Shown one piece after another: positions 1 to 8,373 of a stretch of DNA of 19,368 nt. The notes beneath the pieces are model-generated. The model had not been told where the DNA came from. It searched no databases and saw nothing but the letters and a program-made list of their open reading frames with translations. Source of the DNA: CAZAKZ01 sp964485695 (GTDB taxonomy: Bacteria; Planctomycetota; JAFGQW01); NCBI GenBank assembly GCA_964485695.1, contig CAZAKZ010000112.1, positions 1 to 19,368 of the forward strand, in the 5' to 3' direction. The translations under genes and the position numbers were made by a program. The first letter of the stretch is position 1, and every line of letters starts with the position of its first letter.

Positions 1-25
1 CCCGGAGCTGTCAAACTTTTCGAGT

Positions 26-48
26 CCCCCGGCAGAGCCGGGGGTTTT
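26..48 (+). terminator. Rho-independent terminator of a gene left of the window
   Basis: A perfect 8-bp stem (CCCCCGGC / GCCGGGGG) with a 3-nt AGA loop is followed directly by TTTT on the plus strand. On the minus strand the hairpin is followed by ACTCGAAAAG, which is not a U-tract. It therefore most likely ends a plus-strand transcript entering from the left, although it also lies just beyond the stop of the minus-strand propeller gene. Confidence 0.75.
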
Positions 49-82
49 CCCTGATAATAATCCCTCCTAAATGACCGGCCAT

Positions 83-1591
83 TTAGCGCTGCTGGATCCT
101 CAAGTTCGCCGGCAGGCTGGCCAGGGTGAGGGGGCCCCCCGTGATCTTGTCCTGCCAGGTGTCGATGCGATAGAGCGCCGGCGTGGGATGGGACCCGTCC
201 TCCACCACCGTCACGTAGACCTCGGCCCCGTCGGGCGTGGTGTCCGCGGCCCTGGGGCCGGTGGTGGCAGAGTAGGGGGTCGGGGAGAAGGTGTAGCGTT
301 TCACGATCTTGTAGGGCGCGAGGTGGCGGTGGTCGGCGTCCACGCGGAGCATCTCGCCCTTGCCGTTTAAGTCGGTCTGGGGCAGGTAGATGTTCCGGCC
401 CATGCGGTCCAGGGCCAGGTGGTCCTGGGCGTAGCCGCCCGTGGGAATGGACGCGATCTCGATGTCCTTGGCGGTGTCGATGATGCTCAGGAGCCCGCCG
501 TTCTGGAAGCCCTTGCTGAACACGCCCGGCAGGAAGGCGAACTCCACCGTGGCCACGTAGCGGCCGTCCGCGGAGCTCTCGATGCAGAGCCGGGAAGCCA
601 GGTCACCGCCCAGGGTCACCACCCCACCCGTGGTGACCTTGATCAGCTTCTCTTTCGGGTTGGCCAGGGTGAGGTCGAAGACGCCGACGTTGGTCTTGGC
701 CGGCCAGACGGTCATCTCGCCGTAGGCCACGTAGAGTTTCTTTCCGTCCGGGGTCAGGGTGCAGTCCATGGGGCCGGTGAAGATGGCGGTGGCGCTGCCG
801 GTGAAGGAGACGGGTAGCTTCTTGATCTCGCGGTTGAAGTTGGAGCTGTTCGGATCCACGTCCACCACGGCGATGCCGTCGTGTAGCGGCACGTAGTAGA
901 GCTTGCCGTCCCGGGTGATGTCGCCGTGGTACCGGGTGCCGCCGGACAGGGGGATGTAGGCGTTGAAGGAAATCTTGCCATTCTGGATGGTGTAGTAGGC
1001 CAGGCGGTTGCGGTTGGTTTCGGTCTCGCACACGTAGACCGCGCGGTGGTCGGGGGTGAAGTTGTAGCTGCCGCCGCGGTAACTGGCGAGGGTCTGGGTC
1101 ACGTTGAAATTATGGATGTCGACGACCTTGAGGTTGTTGGAGGACTGGCGCGTGTTCCCCTGGAGGATCATGGGTGTGAAGATTTCCACCCGGGTGGCGT
1201 CGGTGAGGACGCCTCCGGCGGGGTGCTTGGCGTCCAGGACCAGGGCCTGGATGTAGAAGGTGGTCCCTGCCAGGCTCGGGGGAACGACGAAGAGGGGGGT
1301 CCGGGTGCCCACGGGGAGCAGAAAGAAGGGATGGGCCAGGCTCACCCTCAGCGTGCCCGCGTTGCCCGGGAGGGGAAAATTCGCGGGTGCCGTGCCGATG
1401 ACGGCGATCCCGGTGGCGGCGCTGGGAGGCAGATTTTTGAGATGCAGCGTCAGGAGCCGCCCGGGAATCCAGTTGTCGGCGATGAGCTGGGGCACCAGGC
1501 CGTGGGACGCGGGAGCGCCACCATCCAGGTCCTCGGCCGGGAGCGGAAGGGAAAGCGAAAGAAGAGCAAGCAGGCAGACAGTGGAGCGCAT
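83..1591 (-). CDS. Secreted beta-propeller protein with an N-terminal copy of the recurrent module
   Basis: Encodes 502 residues when started at the ATG at 1591, which has an AGAGG Shine-Dalgarno about 9 nt upstream and opens directly into a signal peptide (hydrophobic residues about 5-18, likely cut after PLPA). A longer reading from 1669 would bury the signal peptide, so I reject it. Residues about 30-140 form a beta-rich module ending in FYIQALVLDAKHPAGG (112-127), the signature found at the C-termini of other proteins here. Residues about 150-500 contain repeated blades of the YncE/lactonase-like propeller type, such as TPDHRAVYV, TRDGKLYYV, TPDGKKLYVAYG, SADGRYVATV and TPDGAEVYVTV. Exported location is well supported. 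Ligand or enzymatic function is unknown. The module sits at the N-terminus here, unlike in the paralogues at 9882-12487. Confidence 0.87.
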   Translation of the reverse strand: MRSTVCLLALLSLSLPLPAEDLDGGAPASHGLVPQLIADNWIPGRLLTLHLKNLPPSAATGIAVIGTAPANFPLPGNAGTLRVSLAHPFFLLPVGTRTPLFVVPPSLAGTTFYIQALVLDAKHPAGGVLTDATRVEIFTPMILQGNTRQSSNNLKVVDIHNFNVTQTLASYRGGSYNFTPDHRAVYVCETETNRNRLAYYTIQNGKISFNAYIPLSGGTRYHGDITRDGKLYYVPLHDGIAVVDVDPNSSNFNREIKKLPVSFTGSATAIFTGPMDCTLTPDGKKLYVAYGEMTVWPAKTNVGVFDLTLANPKEKLIKVTTGGVVTLGGDLASRLCIESSADGRYVATVEFAFLPGVFSKGFQNGGLLSIIDTAKDIEIASIPTGGYAQDHLALDRMGRNIYLPQTDLNGKGEMLRVDADHRHLAPYKIVKRYTFSPTPYSATTGPRAADTTPDGAEVYVTVVEDGSHPTPALYRIDTWQDKITGGPLTLASLPANLRIQQR

Positions 1592-1626
1592 GGTTCGGAC
1601 CTCTCGGAGTGGATCGCAGAGACAAT

Positions 1627-1654
1627 GTTCCCCTTGTTGTGTTCCCCTTGTTGT
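1627..1654. repeat. Perfect tandem 14-bp duplication in the leader of the propeller gene
   Basis: GTTCCCCTTGTTGT occurs twice head to tail (1627-1640 and 1641-1654), followed by a partial third unit (CGTTCC). It lies between the proposed promoter and the start codon at 1591, so the transcript would carry two ACAACAAGGGGAAC units. Confidence 0.85.
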
Positions 1655-1680
1655 CGTTCCATTTGTCATCGCATGGAACG
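1655..1680. repeat. Inverted repeat in the leader of the propeller gene
   Basis: CGTTCCAT (1655-1662) and ATGGAACG (1673-1680) are perfect 8-bp arms around a 10-nt spacer. Just downstream of the predicted transcription start they could form an mRNA hairpin or serve as a regulator site. The arms share GTTCC with the adjoining tandem repeat. Confidence 0.6.
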
Positions 1681-1687
1681 TGGAATC

Positions 1688-1716
1688 ATTATACCCGGAG
1701 AGGTCTTGATTTCCAC
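1688..1716 (-). promoter_or_regulatory. Candidate promoter of the secreted propeller gene
   Basis: On the minus strand a perfect TATAAT (1693-1688) lies about 100 nt before the start codon. The hexamer 17 nt upstream is GTGGAA, which matches TTGACA at only three positions. The 10-mer CGGGTATAAT also occurs exactly at the promoter of the secreted gene at 11183-12487. Confidence 0.5.
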
Positions 1717-1752
1717 AGGTTGCCAGGAGGAGGCGGAACGCTCAGTTCTCGC

Positions 1753-2799
1753 TCAGAAGTCCTTTGCCACCGCCATGGAGGTCAGGTCCGCGTAGGTCAG
1801 CTCCCCGGTCGTGGAGGGCATGACCATGGTGAGGTGCAACAGGATCTGCCTGGAACCGGCCCCGCCGATGACGCGGGCCTCGAAACCGTGGGGGAATCCC
1901 GTGCCCTCGATCGCGCGCTGGCTGAACCGGGCCACGCCGTACTGAGCAGGGGCGCCGTTGGTGGCCACGGAGATGGGAAGGTGGGCGAACCGGTCCTTCC
2001 GCCCGTTGATTGGATTGCCTGGAATGACAAAGGGTTGGGGGGGATCCTGCTGAATCACGCCTTCCTTGTCGATCTCGGCCAGGGCTTCCAGGACGGGCTC
2101 GCGGGTGTCGAAGAGGAGACGGACGTCCCGCTCCTTGTACGCCATCTTCAGGAGGCGCTCCTTCTCTTCCTCGTTCTGGAGTGCCTCCACCTGGCTGCGG
2201 TCCAGGAGGGGCGCGCTCCGGAATACCGCCAGGTCCAGGCCGTCGGGACGTTTGGACAGGGCCTCGTTCGTCGTGGCCTTACGCTTCAGGTAGATCGCAA
2301 GGATTCTGTAGACGTCGATGCGGATGAACTCCTCGGTGCCGCCCTCGGCCTTGTAGCCGTACGGCCTGTCGGCCTGGAGGAGAAGAAGGCAGTTGCCCGT
2401 GGACCGTGAGGTCACGGGGTCCTTTTCCATGATGCCGTCGGGCTTGAGGACGGGCAGCTTGGAGTCGGGGAGGATTTCGCTGTTCACGCCCTTGAGGATG
2501 TCCAGCAGAGCCCGGCCCTCGCTGTTTTCACCGTAGAGGCGCACCGACGAGGAGACCAACCTCACGAGGCGGTTCAGGGTGTGCTGGCATTTCGTGTTCA
2601 CCCGGTTGTGGTGCTCCATCATGACGTTGCCGGCCTGGACCATGGTGATGGACTTGTAGAAGGTCAACACGAGAATGGAAAACACGCCCAGGACCACCAT
2701 GGACTCTACCAGGGTGAAACCGGCAGCCGGGCCGCGGCGACCGGGACGGACGGTTAATGATTTATCGGTCGATGTAGATCTTTTCCGTGTGGTGCGCAT
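1753..2799 (-). CDS. PilW/GspJ-like minor pilin (prepilin-type N-terminal domain)
   Basis: Encodes 348 residues. A basic leader (residues 1-27, RPGRRGPAAG) is followed by a prepilin peptidase site G27|F28-TLVE with the conserved Glu at +5 (E32) and a hydrophobic helix to about residue 48. This is the class III signal of type IV pilins and type II secretion pseudopilins, so the protein should be processed by PilD and inserted in the inner membrane or pilus tip complex. The rest is a soluble alpha/beta region without recognised motifs. The start at 2799 lies inside the end of the upstream gene (38-nt overlap), and no alternative start was seen before the prepilin motif. Last gene of the three-gene operon; position and size suit PilW or GspJ, but only the N-terminal domain is certain. 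Confidence 0.88.
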   Translation of the reverse strand: MRTTRKRSTSTDKSLTVRPGRRGPAAGFTLVESMVVLGVFSILVLTFYKSITMVQAGNVMMEHHNRVNTKCQHTLNRLVRLVSSSVRLYGENSEGRALLDILKGVNSEILPDSKLPVLKPDGIMEKDPVTSRSTGNCLLLLQADRPYGYKAEGGTEEFIRIDVYRILAIYLKRKATTNEALSKRPDGLDLAVFRSAPLLDRSQVEALQNEEEKERLLKMAYKERDVRLLFDTREPVLEALAEIDKEGVIQQDPPQPFVIPGNPINGRKDRFAHLPISVATNGAPAQYGVARFSQRAIEGTGFPHGFEARVIGGAGSRQILLHLTMVMPSTTGELTYADLTSMAVAKDF

Positions 2800-5700
2800 A
2801 GTGCAGACTTTCCATACTCCGGAAAACCTCGATCCGGATCAGATAGGAGCCTTCGGGGAATTTCGCTGCCGGTGTCGACCAGACGTATTGCTCCGGCCCC
2901 GTACCCTGGTCCAACAGAAGCAGGGCCGGGAGCGGGAGTCGGCCTGGCGTGGCAATGCTGTCGTTCAGCATGTGCTTCCAGGTCTGTCCGTTGTCCGTTG
3001 AATAGAGCAGCGAATACCGCAGTTTTGTCTCGTTTTCGCCGTTGTTGGACGAGGCGGAGGCAGTGTAGGGCCTTCCGTCCCACCGTGTCCACAGGGTCTC
3101 CCACTTGATGGGAATCTGGCCGGGATTCGTGAGCTCGGTGGTGCCCGTGGGGCTCGTGATGACGCCGCGCGGGAGGCGCGTCACGGGCCGGGCCAGGCCC
3201 CCGTCACCGGCTTCGAGGAGCGAGTGGAGGAGGGTCAGCACCGAGTATTTGGAGATGAAGGCCGAACCGGACTCGGTGGTTCGGTCGATACCGTTCACCA
3301 CGATGTAGGCCGTCCGGTCCTCCTCGGGCGGCCGGAGCGCCACGAGCGCCGATCCGGTGCTGGAGGAGAGGCTGTGGTCGTAATACGTCCTCACGATCTG
3401 GGCCGAGAACCGGGGGTAGTCCGAGGTGAATCCGAATTCCGGGCCCACGCCGCCGGCCCCGTTCGAGGCGAGGTTGAAGGGCCGGCTGATCTTGGTGGAC
3501 GAGGGCAGGCTGAAGTTGTAGTTGCTGGCGATTTCCTGTCCGATGTCCGTCAGGTCGCCGTATTTTCCGTCGGCGAACTGGTGGTGGTAAGTGGCACTCG
3601 AGGTTCCGATGTTGAAATTCGAGGTGGACCCCTCGGCGCCTGTGACCCGCTTGGTCGCGACCAGCGTCGTGCCCTTGGGGAGATTCCGGGTGATGTCCTG
3701 GCGTCGATCCCGGAAGAACTGCCCCGTGGAGTTGCCGGCCGGGAGATTCCCCCAGGTTCGCCAGAAGGTGCCGTAGGCGCTGTCCGGATAGAGCTCGCCC
3801 AGCCAGCTCACGCCCCACCAGTAGCTGGAGGTGCCCGCTTCCCGGATGAGCTTCACGTAGCGGTAGTTCGAGTCGCCGTTCCCGGAGATGCTGTCCACGA
3901 AGACGTCCGAGGTCGTGCCGTACGGCTTCCCGTTCAGGGGGATCGAGGAGGGGAATCCGTTGGCGGAGTCGTAGCCGATCTCGTTCCCGATGCCCATGTA
4001 GTAGTAGGAGAAGCCGGTGAGGGTGGTGTAGAGCACCTCGGCCCTGGTCAGTGCCGTTCTCAGGGTCTGGAAGAATCGCGGCACGTCGATCTCGAGGCGG
4101 CCTTTCCATCCGTCGAAGAGTCGCTTGATAGCGAATCCCCACTCCCCGTTGAAGTTTCCGTCCCCGTTGCGCATGTTGTCGAAGAACCAGTTGAAGCCGT
4201 TTTTGAAGTGGGTCCCGTATCTTCCGGTGTCGGTGTACGGACAGTGGCGCGGGTCTCCGATGAACTGGTAGCGCTCGGTGAACGGCACGTCCTCCGGTTC
4301 CTCGGTCCAGTAGACGTAGGTCCGGGACACGTTGGTGGGCGTGATGATGTAGGACGGCGTCACCGCTGGCCAGCGTTTCTCGACCTCGGCCTGGGGCTGC
4401 CACACCGTGGCGGGGTCCCAGTTCTCCTTGAGGAGGGGATTCACCAGCGTCACATCGCTCCACCGCGGATTGCCCAGGAGATCCGGCGCCACGGCCTCCC
4501 AGCCGAGGATCCGGGGATACCGGGTGCCCGGCGCGTCACCGAGACACGTCTCCACCGTGAGGATCCGGTTGCCGAGTGCAGCCGGGGGGAGGTACGAAGG
4601 ATGGGTGCCCGAGGGCGTCCGGCGCAGGGTGATGATCCATCGGGCCGTGTTGTTGGGCCGGTTCAGGGTGGAAGTCAGGTCCTGGCTGAAGTCGCCACCC
4701 GGCCCCAGCGGCGTGGGCACGTAATCCATGCCGTAGAGGCGCCATTTGGGGCGAAGGCCGCTCTTGTCGGTGGCCTTCGGGCTGGTGAGCGGGGTGTTGT
4801 GGAACTTCAGGACCAGCTCGCCGCTGTCCACCGCGACAGAGCTCACGTACATCCTCTCTCCCCTGGGATTTCCGACCGCAGGGATCCACCCCGGCACCAC
4901 CGGATCCTTATCGTAGGAGGTGGGCCCGTTCTCGGTCGAGGACAGCTGCTCGACCTTCTCGATGAGGACCGGTCGCCGGTCCGGTTCGGGATCGTTGAGC
5001 TGCGAGATCAGCACCCCGGCATCGGGCAACGTCAGGCCCTTGATGCGTACCGTCACGGTGTCCGCCTCGGTCAGGGAGGTGGCGATGGAAGGGGCCTTGT
5101 AGGCGTAGACCCGGAGCTTCACGTCCTTGCCGGTGGCGTTGTCGTGCCTGAGATTCTCGGAGTGGGTCACCACCCGGGCGCCGGGCCGCCCCTCGGGATC
5201 CTTGGCCGGGTCCGAGTAGTTCCGCATGGCCGGCATGGGCAGCAGCTCGCCGTGGAGGTTGACCAGGATGGCGTTGTGGAACTTGTCGGGGTGGGAGATC
5301 ATCTCTTCCAGCAGCAGCCGCCAGATGGGCTCCTGCGGGTCCTCGAGGCCCACGGCCACCCGCTTCTGGAACAGACGCATGGCGTCCGGCAGCCGCATGC
5401 AATGGTTGAAGTGATCCGCCAGGGTATAGGGGAAGGGGCTGTCCGAGATGTGGTTCACGAGGGTTCCGTCCAGGTTCTTCATGCCCTTGATCTCCTCGGG
5501 CACGTAGTAGCGAGCGGCGGCGGATCCCGTCGGCATCTTGCCCGGGTAGAAGTAGACGCCCGGGATCTCCTCGCGGGAGTCCACGGCGTCGTTCATGTAG
5601 GGTGAGTAGAAGGGATCCCGGCCGTAGCCGGACTTCGTGATCCAGTGCGTACGGAACTCGAGGCCCGGATTCCGGGCCTCCAGATCCGTCAGCGTGGACT

Positions 5701-6289
5701 CCACGAAGGGCCGGATGGAATCCATGTAGACCCACCAGCCCGGGATGTTCTCCAGGGCGAGAAGGTAGACGTCGTAAACCTGGGTCGTCGGGTAGGACTG
5801 GCCGATGCTGCGGATCACCGAGGACATCTCGGCCATGCGGGGCAGGGAACCGTCCCGGCCGCGACGGAACACGCGCACCGTCACGAATCGAACGTCCCGG
5901 GTCTGCTGGCCGGGGAAGGGACGCACCGAGATCTGACGGGCCCACAGGTATTTACCGCCCTCGGTGGTGCAGTTCTGGCTGGCCGGATGTTCGGGGTCCA
6001 CGAGCTGACCCTGGGCCTCGGTGATGGTGAGGGTGTCTTCGAAGCCCGTGCCGTCATCGAATCGGTCCAGGTCGGCGGCCACATCCACCTCGCCGCTGTC
6101 CACGAAGGCCTGGAGCTCGGCAAGGATGCTCTGGGCCTTGCGGTAGGCGAAGATGCGATCCCGGTTCAAGGCCGTGTAGGTCCAGGAGAGCCCAACGTGC
6201 TCGGCAGCGGCCACGGCCACGAGAGAAAATATGGCGATGGAGAAGATGACTTCCAGCAAAGAGAGGCCGTTTTCATTTCCGGAGTTCAT
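2762..6289 (-). CDS. Very large PilV-like prepilin-type protein
   Basis: Encodes 1175 residues starting at 6289, with a strong GGGAGGAG ribosome-binding site overlapping the stop region of the upstream gene. The N-terminus has a short leader and prepilin site G8|L9-SLLE, with Glu at +5 (E13) and a hydrophobic helix to about residue 30. Typical minor pilins have about 150-250 residues, so more than 1100 residues form an unusual extracytoplasmic extension. The middle is rich in Tyr, Trp, Gly and Asn and has no motif I recognise. The last about 130 residues look like a fibronectin- or Ig-type beta domain (LLYSTDNGQTW followed by YVWSTP and a GSYLIRIEV strand). It is the middle gene of the PilX-PilV-PilW-like operon and could be an elongated tip adhesin displayed by a minor-pilin complex. 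That role is inference. Confidence 0.88.
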   Translation of the reverse strand: MNSGNENGLSLLEVIFSIAIFSLVAVAAAEHVGLSWTYTALNRDRIFAYRKAQSILAELQAFVDSGEVDVAADLDRFDDGTGFEDTLTITEAQGQLVDPEHPASQNCTTEGGKYLWARQISVRPFPGQQTRDVRFVTVRVFRRGRDGSLPRMAEMSSVIRSIGQSYPTTQVYDVYLLALENIPGWWVYMDSIRPFVESTLTDLEARNPGLEFRTHWITKSGYGRDPFYSPYMNDAVDSREEIPGVYFYPGKMPTGSAAARYYVPEEIKGMKNLDGTLVNHISDSPFPYTLADHFNHCMRLPDAMRLFQKRVAVGLEDPQEPIWRLLLEEMISHPDKFHNAILVNLHGELLPMPAMRNYSDPAKDPEGRPGARVVTHSENLRHDNATGKDVKLRVYAYKAPSIATSLTEADTVTVRIKGLTLPDAGVLISQLNDPEPDRRPVLIEKVEQLSSTENGPTSYDKDPVVPGWIPAVGNPRGERMYVSSVAVDSGELVLKFHNTPLTSPKATDKSGLRPKWRLYGMDYVPTPLGPGGDFSQDLTSTLNRPNNTARWIITLRRTPSGTHPSYLPPAALGNRILTVETCLGDAPGTRYPRILGWEAVAPDLLGNPRWSDVTLVNPLLKENWDPATVWQPQAEVEKRWPAVTPSYIITPTNVSRTYVYWTEEPEDVPFTERYQFIGDPRHCPYTDTGRYGTHFKNGFNWFFDNMRNGDGNFNGEWGFAIKRLFDGWKGRLEIDVPRFFQTLRTALTRAEVLYTTLTGFSYYYMGIGNEIGYDSANGFPSSIPLNGKPYGTTSDVFVDSISGNGDSNYRYVKLIREAGTSSYWWGVSWLGELYPDSAYGTFWRTWGNLPAGNSTGQFFRDRRQDITRNLPKGTTLVATKRVTGAEGSTSNFNIGTSSATYHHQFADGKYGDLTDIGQEIASNYNFSLPSSTKISRPFNLASNGAGGVGPEFGFTSDYPRFSAQIVRTYYDHSLSSSTGSALVALRPPEEDRTAYIVVNGIDRTTESGSAFISKYSVLTLLHSLLEAGDGGLARPVTRLPRGVITSPTGTTELTNPGQIPIKWETLWTRWDGRPYTASASSNNGENETKLRYSLLYSTDNGQTWKHMLNDSIATPGRLPLPALLLLDQGTGPEQYVWSTPAAKFPEGSYLIRIEVFRSMESLHYAHHTEKIYIDR

Positions 6290-6298
6290 GGCTCCTCC

Positions 6299-7492
6299 CT
6301 ATTCGATAAACCGTATGGCCTTGGAGATGCGGTACTGCCCCATGGAGACCATGAGGCCGGAGAGCACGCTCTTGTCGTACTCGATCTCGGCGTAATCGCC
6401 GCGGCCCTCGACGAGCACCGTCCCGCGGCACACGATGGTGCCGCGCAGGAGGGACGGGGCCCGGAACGTGAGATTTCCGGTGATGTAGAGCATGCCGTTG
6501 AAGAAGTTCTTGGGCGACGAGTCCACGACCACATTCCCCTGGACGTAGACGACGCCGGTGCCACGAAGCGGCAGACTGTCGCCCAGGGTGAGGTCCCCGA
6601 TCATGACGAGGAGGCTGTCCCTGGGGATGGGGGACGGGAACTCCGCCGGATTGGTGATGATGTCGTCGGCCAGGCTCTTCAGCTGTGCCAGCGGCATTCC
6701 GAACACGGCCACCTCGGAGGCGTCGTACGAGGCCACCGGGGCCAGGGCGGGACTCCCGGTGATCTCCCCCTGGACCGAGACGTTTCCGGTATTGATGGGA
6801 TAGACCACGGCGGCGCCGTCTCCGCCGATGAGCCGGGTCCGGGTGGTGAGGGTCACCCTGTCCCCGCGGGATGCGTTGAGGGCCCCCTCACCGGGCGGCG
6901 CCAGCGTCATGCGTCGGACCTCGGTGAAGGCGTTGGCCGTTCCCAGGACGTGGTTGGGGCTTTCGTTGAAAGCCTTCTCCTCGTCCACGCGCCGGAACAC
7001 CATGCCCCGGCTGCCCAGGAACCAGGCCTGGCCCAGACCGGTCAGCCCCCGGAACAGGGACACGTCCCGGACCTGGAGTTTCGGGTTCTTCAGGTCCAGC
7101 TTTTTCACTTCGTACCGGGCCCAGATGTCTCCACTGATCTCGAACTGGCGCACCAGGCCGATTTCCGGGTCCTCGGTATCCAGGATGGGCGGATCGGCGT
7201 TCTCGTCGCGCACCGGAGCAAAGACGGTGACCGGCTGAGTAGACTGGCGCCGGAACCAGGAGAACGAGTCGATGAGTCCGGCCCGGGCCACGTTTCGGGC
7301 CTGGCCCAGAGAACGGAACTCGGTCTCCGATTTCGCCTTGTAGCTGGCGAGGCTGAGGCCGCCCACGAAGATGAGTCCGGCCATAGCCATGGAGATGAAG
7401 AGGACGATGATCAGGATGGTGCCCGACTGCGGATTCGAATCCGATTCCATCCCCGGGAAACCCTCTCGAGGATTGTGCTTGATCCTGAACAT
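6299..7492 (-). CDS. PilX-like pilus assembly protein
   Basis: Encodes 397 residues from the ATG at 7492, which has AGGAAAGG about 9 nt upstream. A second possible start at 7450 (MESDSNPQSG) also has an AGAGGG and would give the more typical PilX N-terminus. A longer reading from 7672 crosses the AT-rich promoter region and is unlikely. A single hydrophobic segment (SGTILIIVLFISMAMAGLIF, residues 23-42) without a clear G|FxxxE site matches the PilX N-terminal family. The C-terminal about 100 residues are repetitive beta (GDLTLGD, GVVYVQGNVVV, MLYITGNLTF, GTIVCRGTVLVEG), like a solenoid or bactofilin-like fold seen in other PilX-type proteins. First gene of the operon; the next gene starts 9 nt after its stop. 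Confidence 0.82.
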   Translation of the reverse strand: MFRIKHNPREGFPGMESDSNPQSGTILIIVLFISMAMAGLIFVGGLSLASYKAKSETEFRSLGQARNVARAGLIDSFSWFRRQSTQPVTVFAPVRDENADPPILDTEDPEIGLVRQFEISGDIWARYEVKKLDLKNPKLQVRDVSLFRGLTGLGQAWFLGSRGMVFRRVDEEKAFNESPNHVLGTANAFTEVRRMTLAPPGEGALNASRGDRVTLTTRTRLIGGDGAAVVYPINTGNVSVQGEITGSPALAPVASYDASEVAVFGMPLAQLKSLADDIITNPAEFPSPIPRDSLLVMIGDLTLGDSLPLRGTGVVYVQGNVVVDSSPKNFFNGMLYITGNLTFRAPSLLRGTIVCRGTVLVEGRGDYAEIEYDKSVLSGLMVSMGQYRISKAIRFIE

Positions 7493-7827
7493 GGAGGATG
7501 CCCTTTCCTGGAAAAATCCGCGGAGCGATTCAACGACAGCTGAACCGATCCCCTTGTCCGGTTTAGATATATAGGGCCCGGACAGTAGAAGTATACCACC
7601 TGGACAATATATATAAATTGTAAAATGTAGAGAAACTATTTCGGAATGCCCAACCTTCCGAATCCCTGGCATTGCGGAGCCTTGGAGGTGGGGGGGCTAG
7701 AATCCGGGTGGAAAATTCTCGGACCCTGGCATTCGATTCTCATTCGGGGCAGGATGAGCGTCAGTTTTGTGGGTGTGTCGGCCCCAGGGTCGGTGACAGC
7801 GTATCATCTCGATGAGGGAATGCATTC
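7493..7827. other. Divergent intergenic region between the pilin operon and the P-loop/sirtuin pair
   Basis: These 335 bp hold no convincing gene. The half near the pilin operon (about 7560-7640) is strikingly AT-rich. The other half is GC-rich and contains a 10-bp direct repeat, CCCTGGCATT, at 7664-7673 and 7724-7733. Promoters for both directions should lie here; on the plus strand I could not find a convincing -35/-10 pair. Confidence 0.6.
7563..7640 (-). promoter_or_regulatory. AT-rich promoter island of the pilin operon
   Basis: The stretch contains several TATATA runs in an otherwise GC-rich neighbourhood. On the minus strand TATACT (7595-7590) is a candidate -10, about 100 nt before the start codon at 7492; no good -35 is spaced correctly. 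The AT-richness suits an easily melted promoter or a nucleoid-protein or activator site. Confidence 0.4.
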
Positions 7828-8373
7828 ATGCCGGTATTCGGTCTCACGGGTCCCAATGCCTCGGGAAAGGGCGAGGTGTGCAGCCATCTGGAGTCCCGGG
7901 GATTCCAGGTCTTTTCTCTGAGCGATATCATCCGCGAGGACCTGGCCGCTCGGGGGCTTTCACCCACCCGCGAGGCCATGATTGACACGGGCAACGCGCT
8001 CAGAAGGAGACACGGCCCCGGTATCCTGGCCGAACGCCTCCTCGACCGGCTGTCCGATCGGAGCGTGGTGGACAGCGTCCGCAGCCCGGCCGAGGTGGAG
8101 GTGCTCCGCGGCGTTGAGGGATTCAAGCTGGTCCTGGTGGACGCGCCCGTGGAGGTCCGGTTCGAGCGCTCCAGGGTACGGGGCCGCATCGGGGATGCAG
8201 GCAGCCTGGCCCGGTTCGCCAGCCTGGAGGACAGGGAGAATTCCTCTGACCCGGCCGGCCAGCAGCTCGCGGCCACCGCCGCTCTGGCGGATCTCCGGAT
8301 CCTGAATGAAGGCGATCTTCCCGACCTGCGCGCGCAGATCGATCACGTGCTGGGATTGCAGGACAATGCATGA
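7828..8373 (+). CDS. Adenylate-kinase-type P-loop protein (UPF0200 / dephospho-CoA-kinase-like)
   Basis: Encodes 181 residues. The P-loop GPNASGKG (residues 8-15) is of the adenylate-kinase type (GxxxxGKG). It is followed by LSDIIRE (31-37), VVDSVRSPAEV (80-90), VDAPVEVRFERS (104-115) and a terminal NEGDL. This order resembles the UPF0200 nucleotide-kinase-like family and the kinase-like N-terminal domain seen in some dCMP-deaminase-type proteins. ATP binding is well supported; the phosphorylated substrate, if any, is unknown. The ATG at 7828 has GAGGGA about 9 nt upstream. Its last 8 nt overlap the start of the sirtuin gene, so the two are probably co-translated. Confidence 0.85.
   Translation: MPVFGLTGPNASGKGEVCSHLESRGFQVFSLSDIIREDLAARGLSPTREAMIDTGNALRRRHGPGILAERLLDRLSDRSVVDSVRSPAEVEVLRGVEGFKLVLVDAPVEVRFERSRVRGRIGDAGSLARFASLEDRENSSDPAGQQLAATAALADLRILNEGDLPDLRAQIDHVLGLQDNA

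Noticed and set aside
3224..5605. A 793-codon plus-strand open frame opposite the giant pilin gene
   Set aside because: Its composition (Gly, Arg, Val, His and Asp-rich, no domain) is that of the antisense shadow of a GC-rich gene. The minus-strand frame has a prepilin motif, a ribosome-binding site and operon context.
5645..7543. A 632-codon plus-strand open frame spanning two pilin genes
   Set aside because: It crosses the junction of two well-supported minus-strand genes and has shadow-like composition with no recognisable domain.
7664..7733. Two TGGCAT sequences considered as sigma54 promoters for the P-loop/sirtuin pair
   Set aside because: Neither has a TTGC-type -12 element at the required distance; only the -24 half resembles the consensus.
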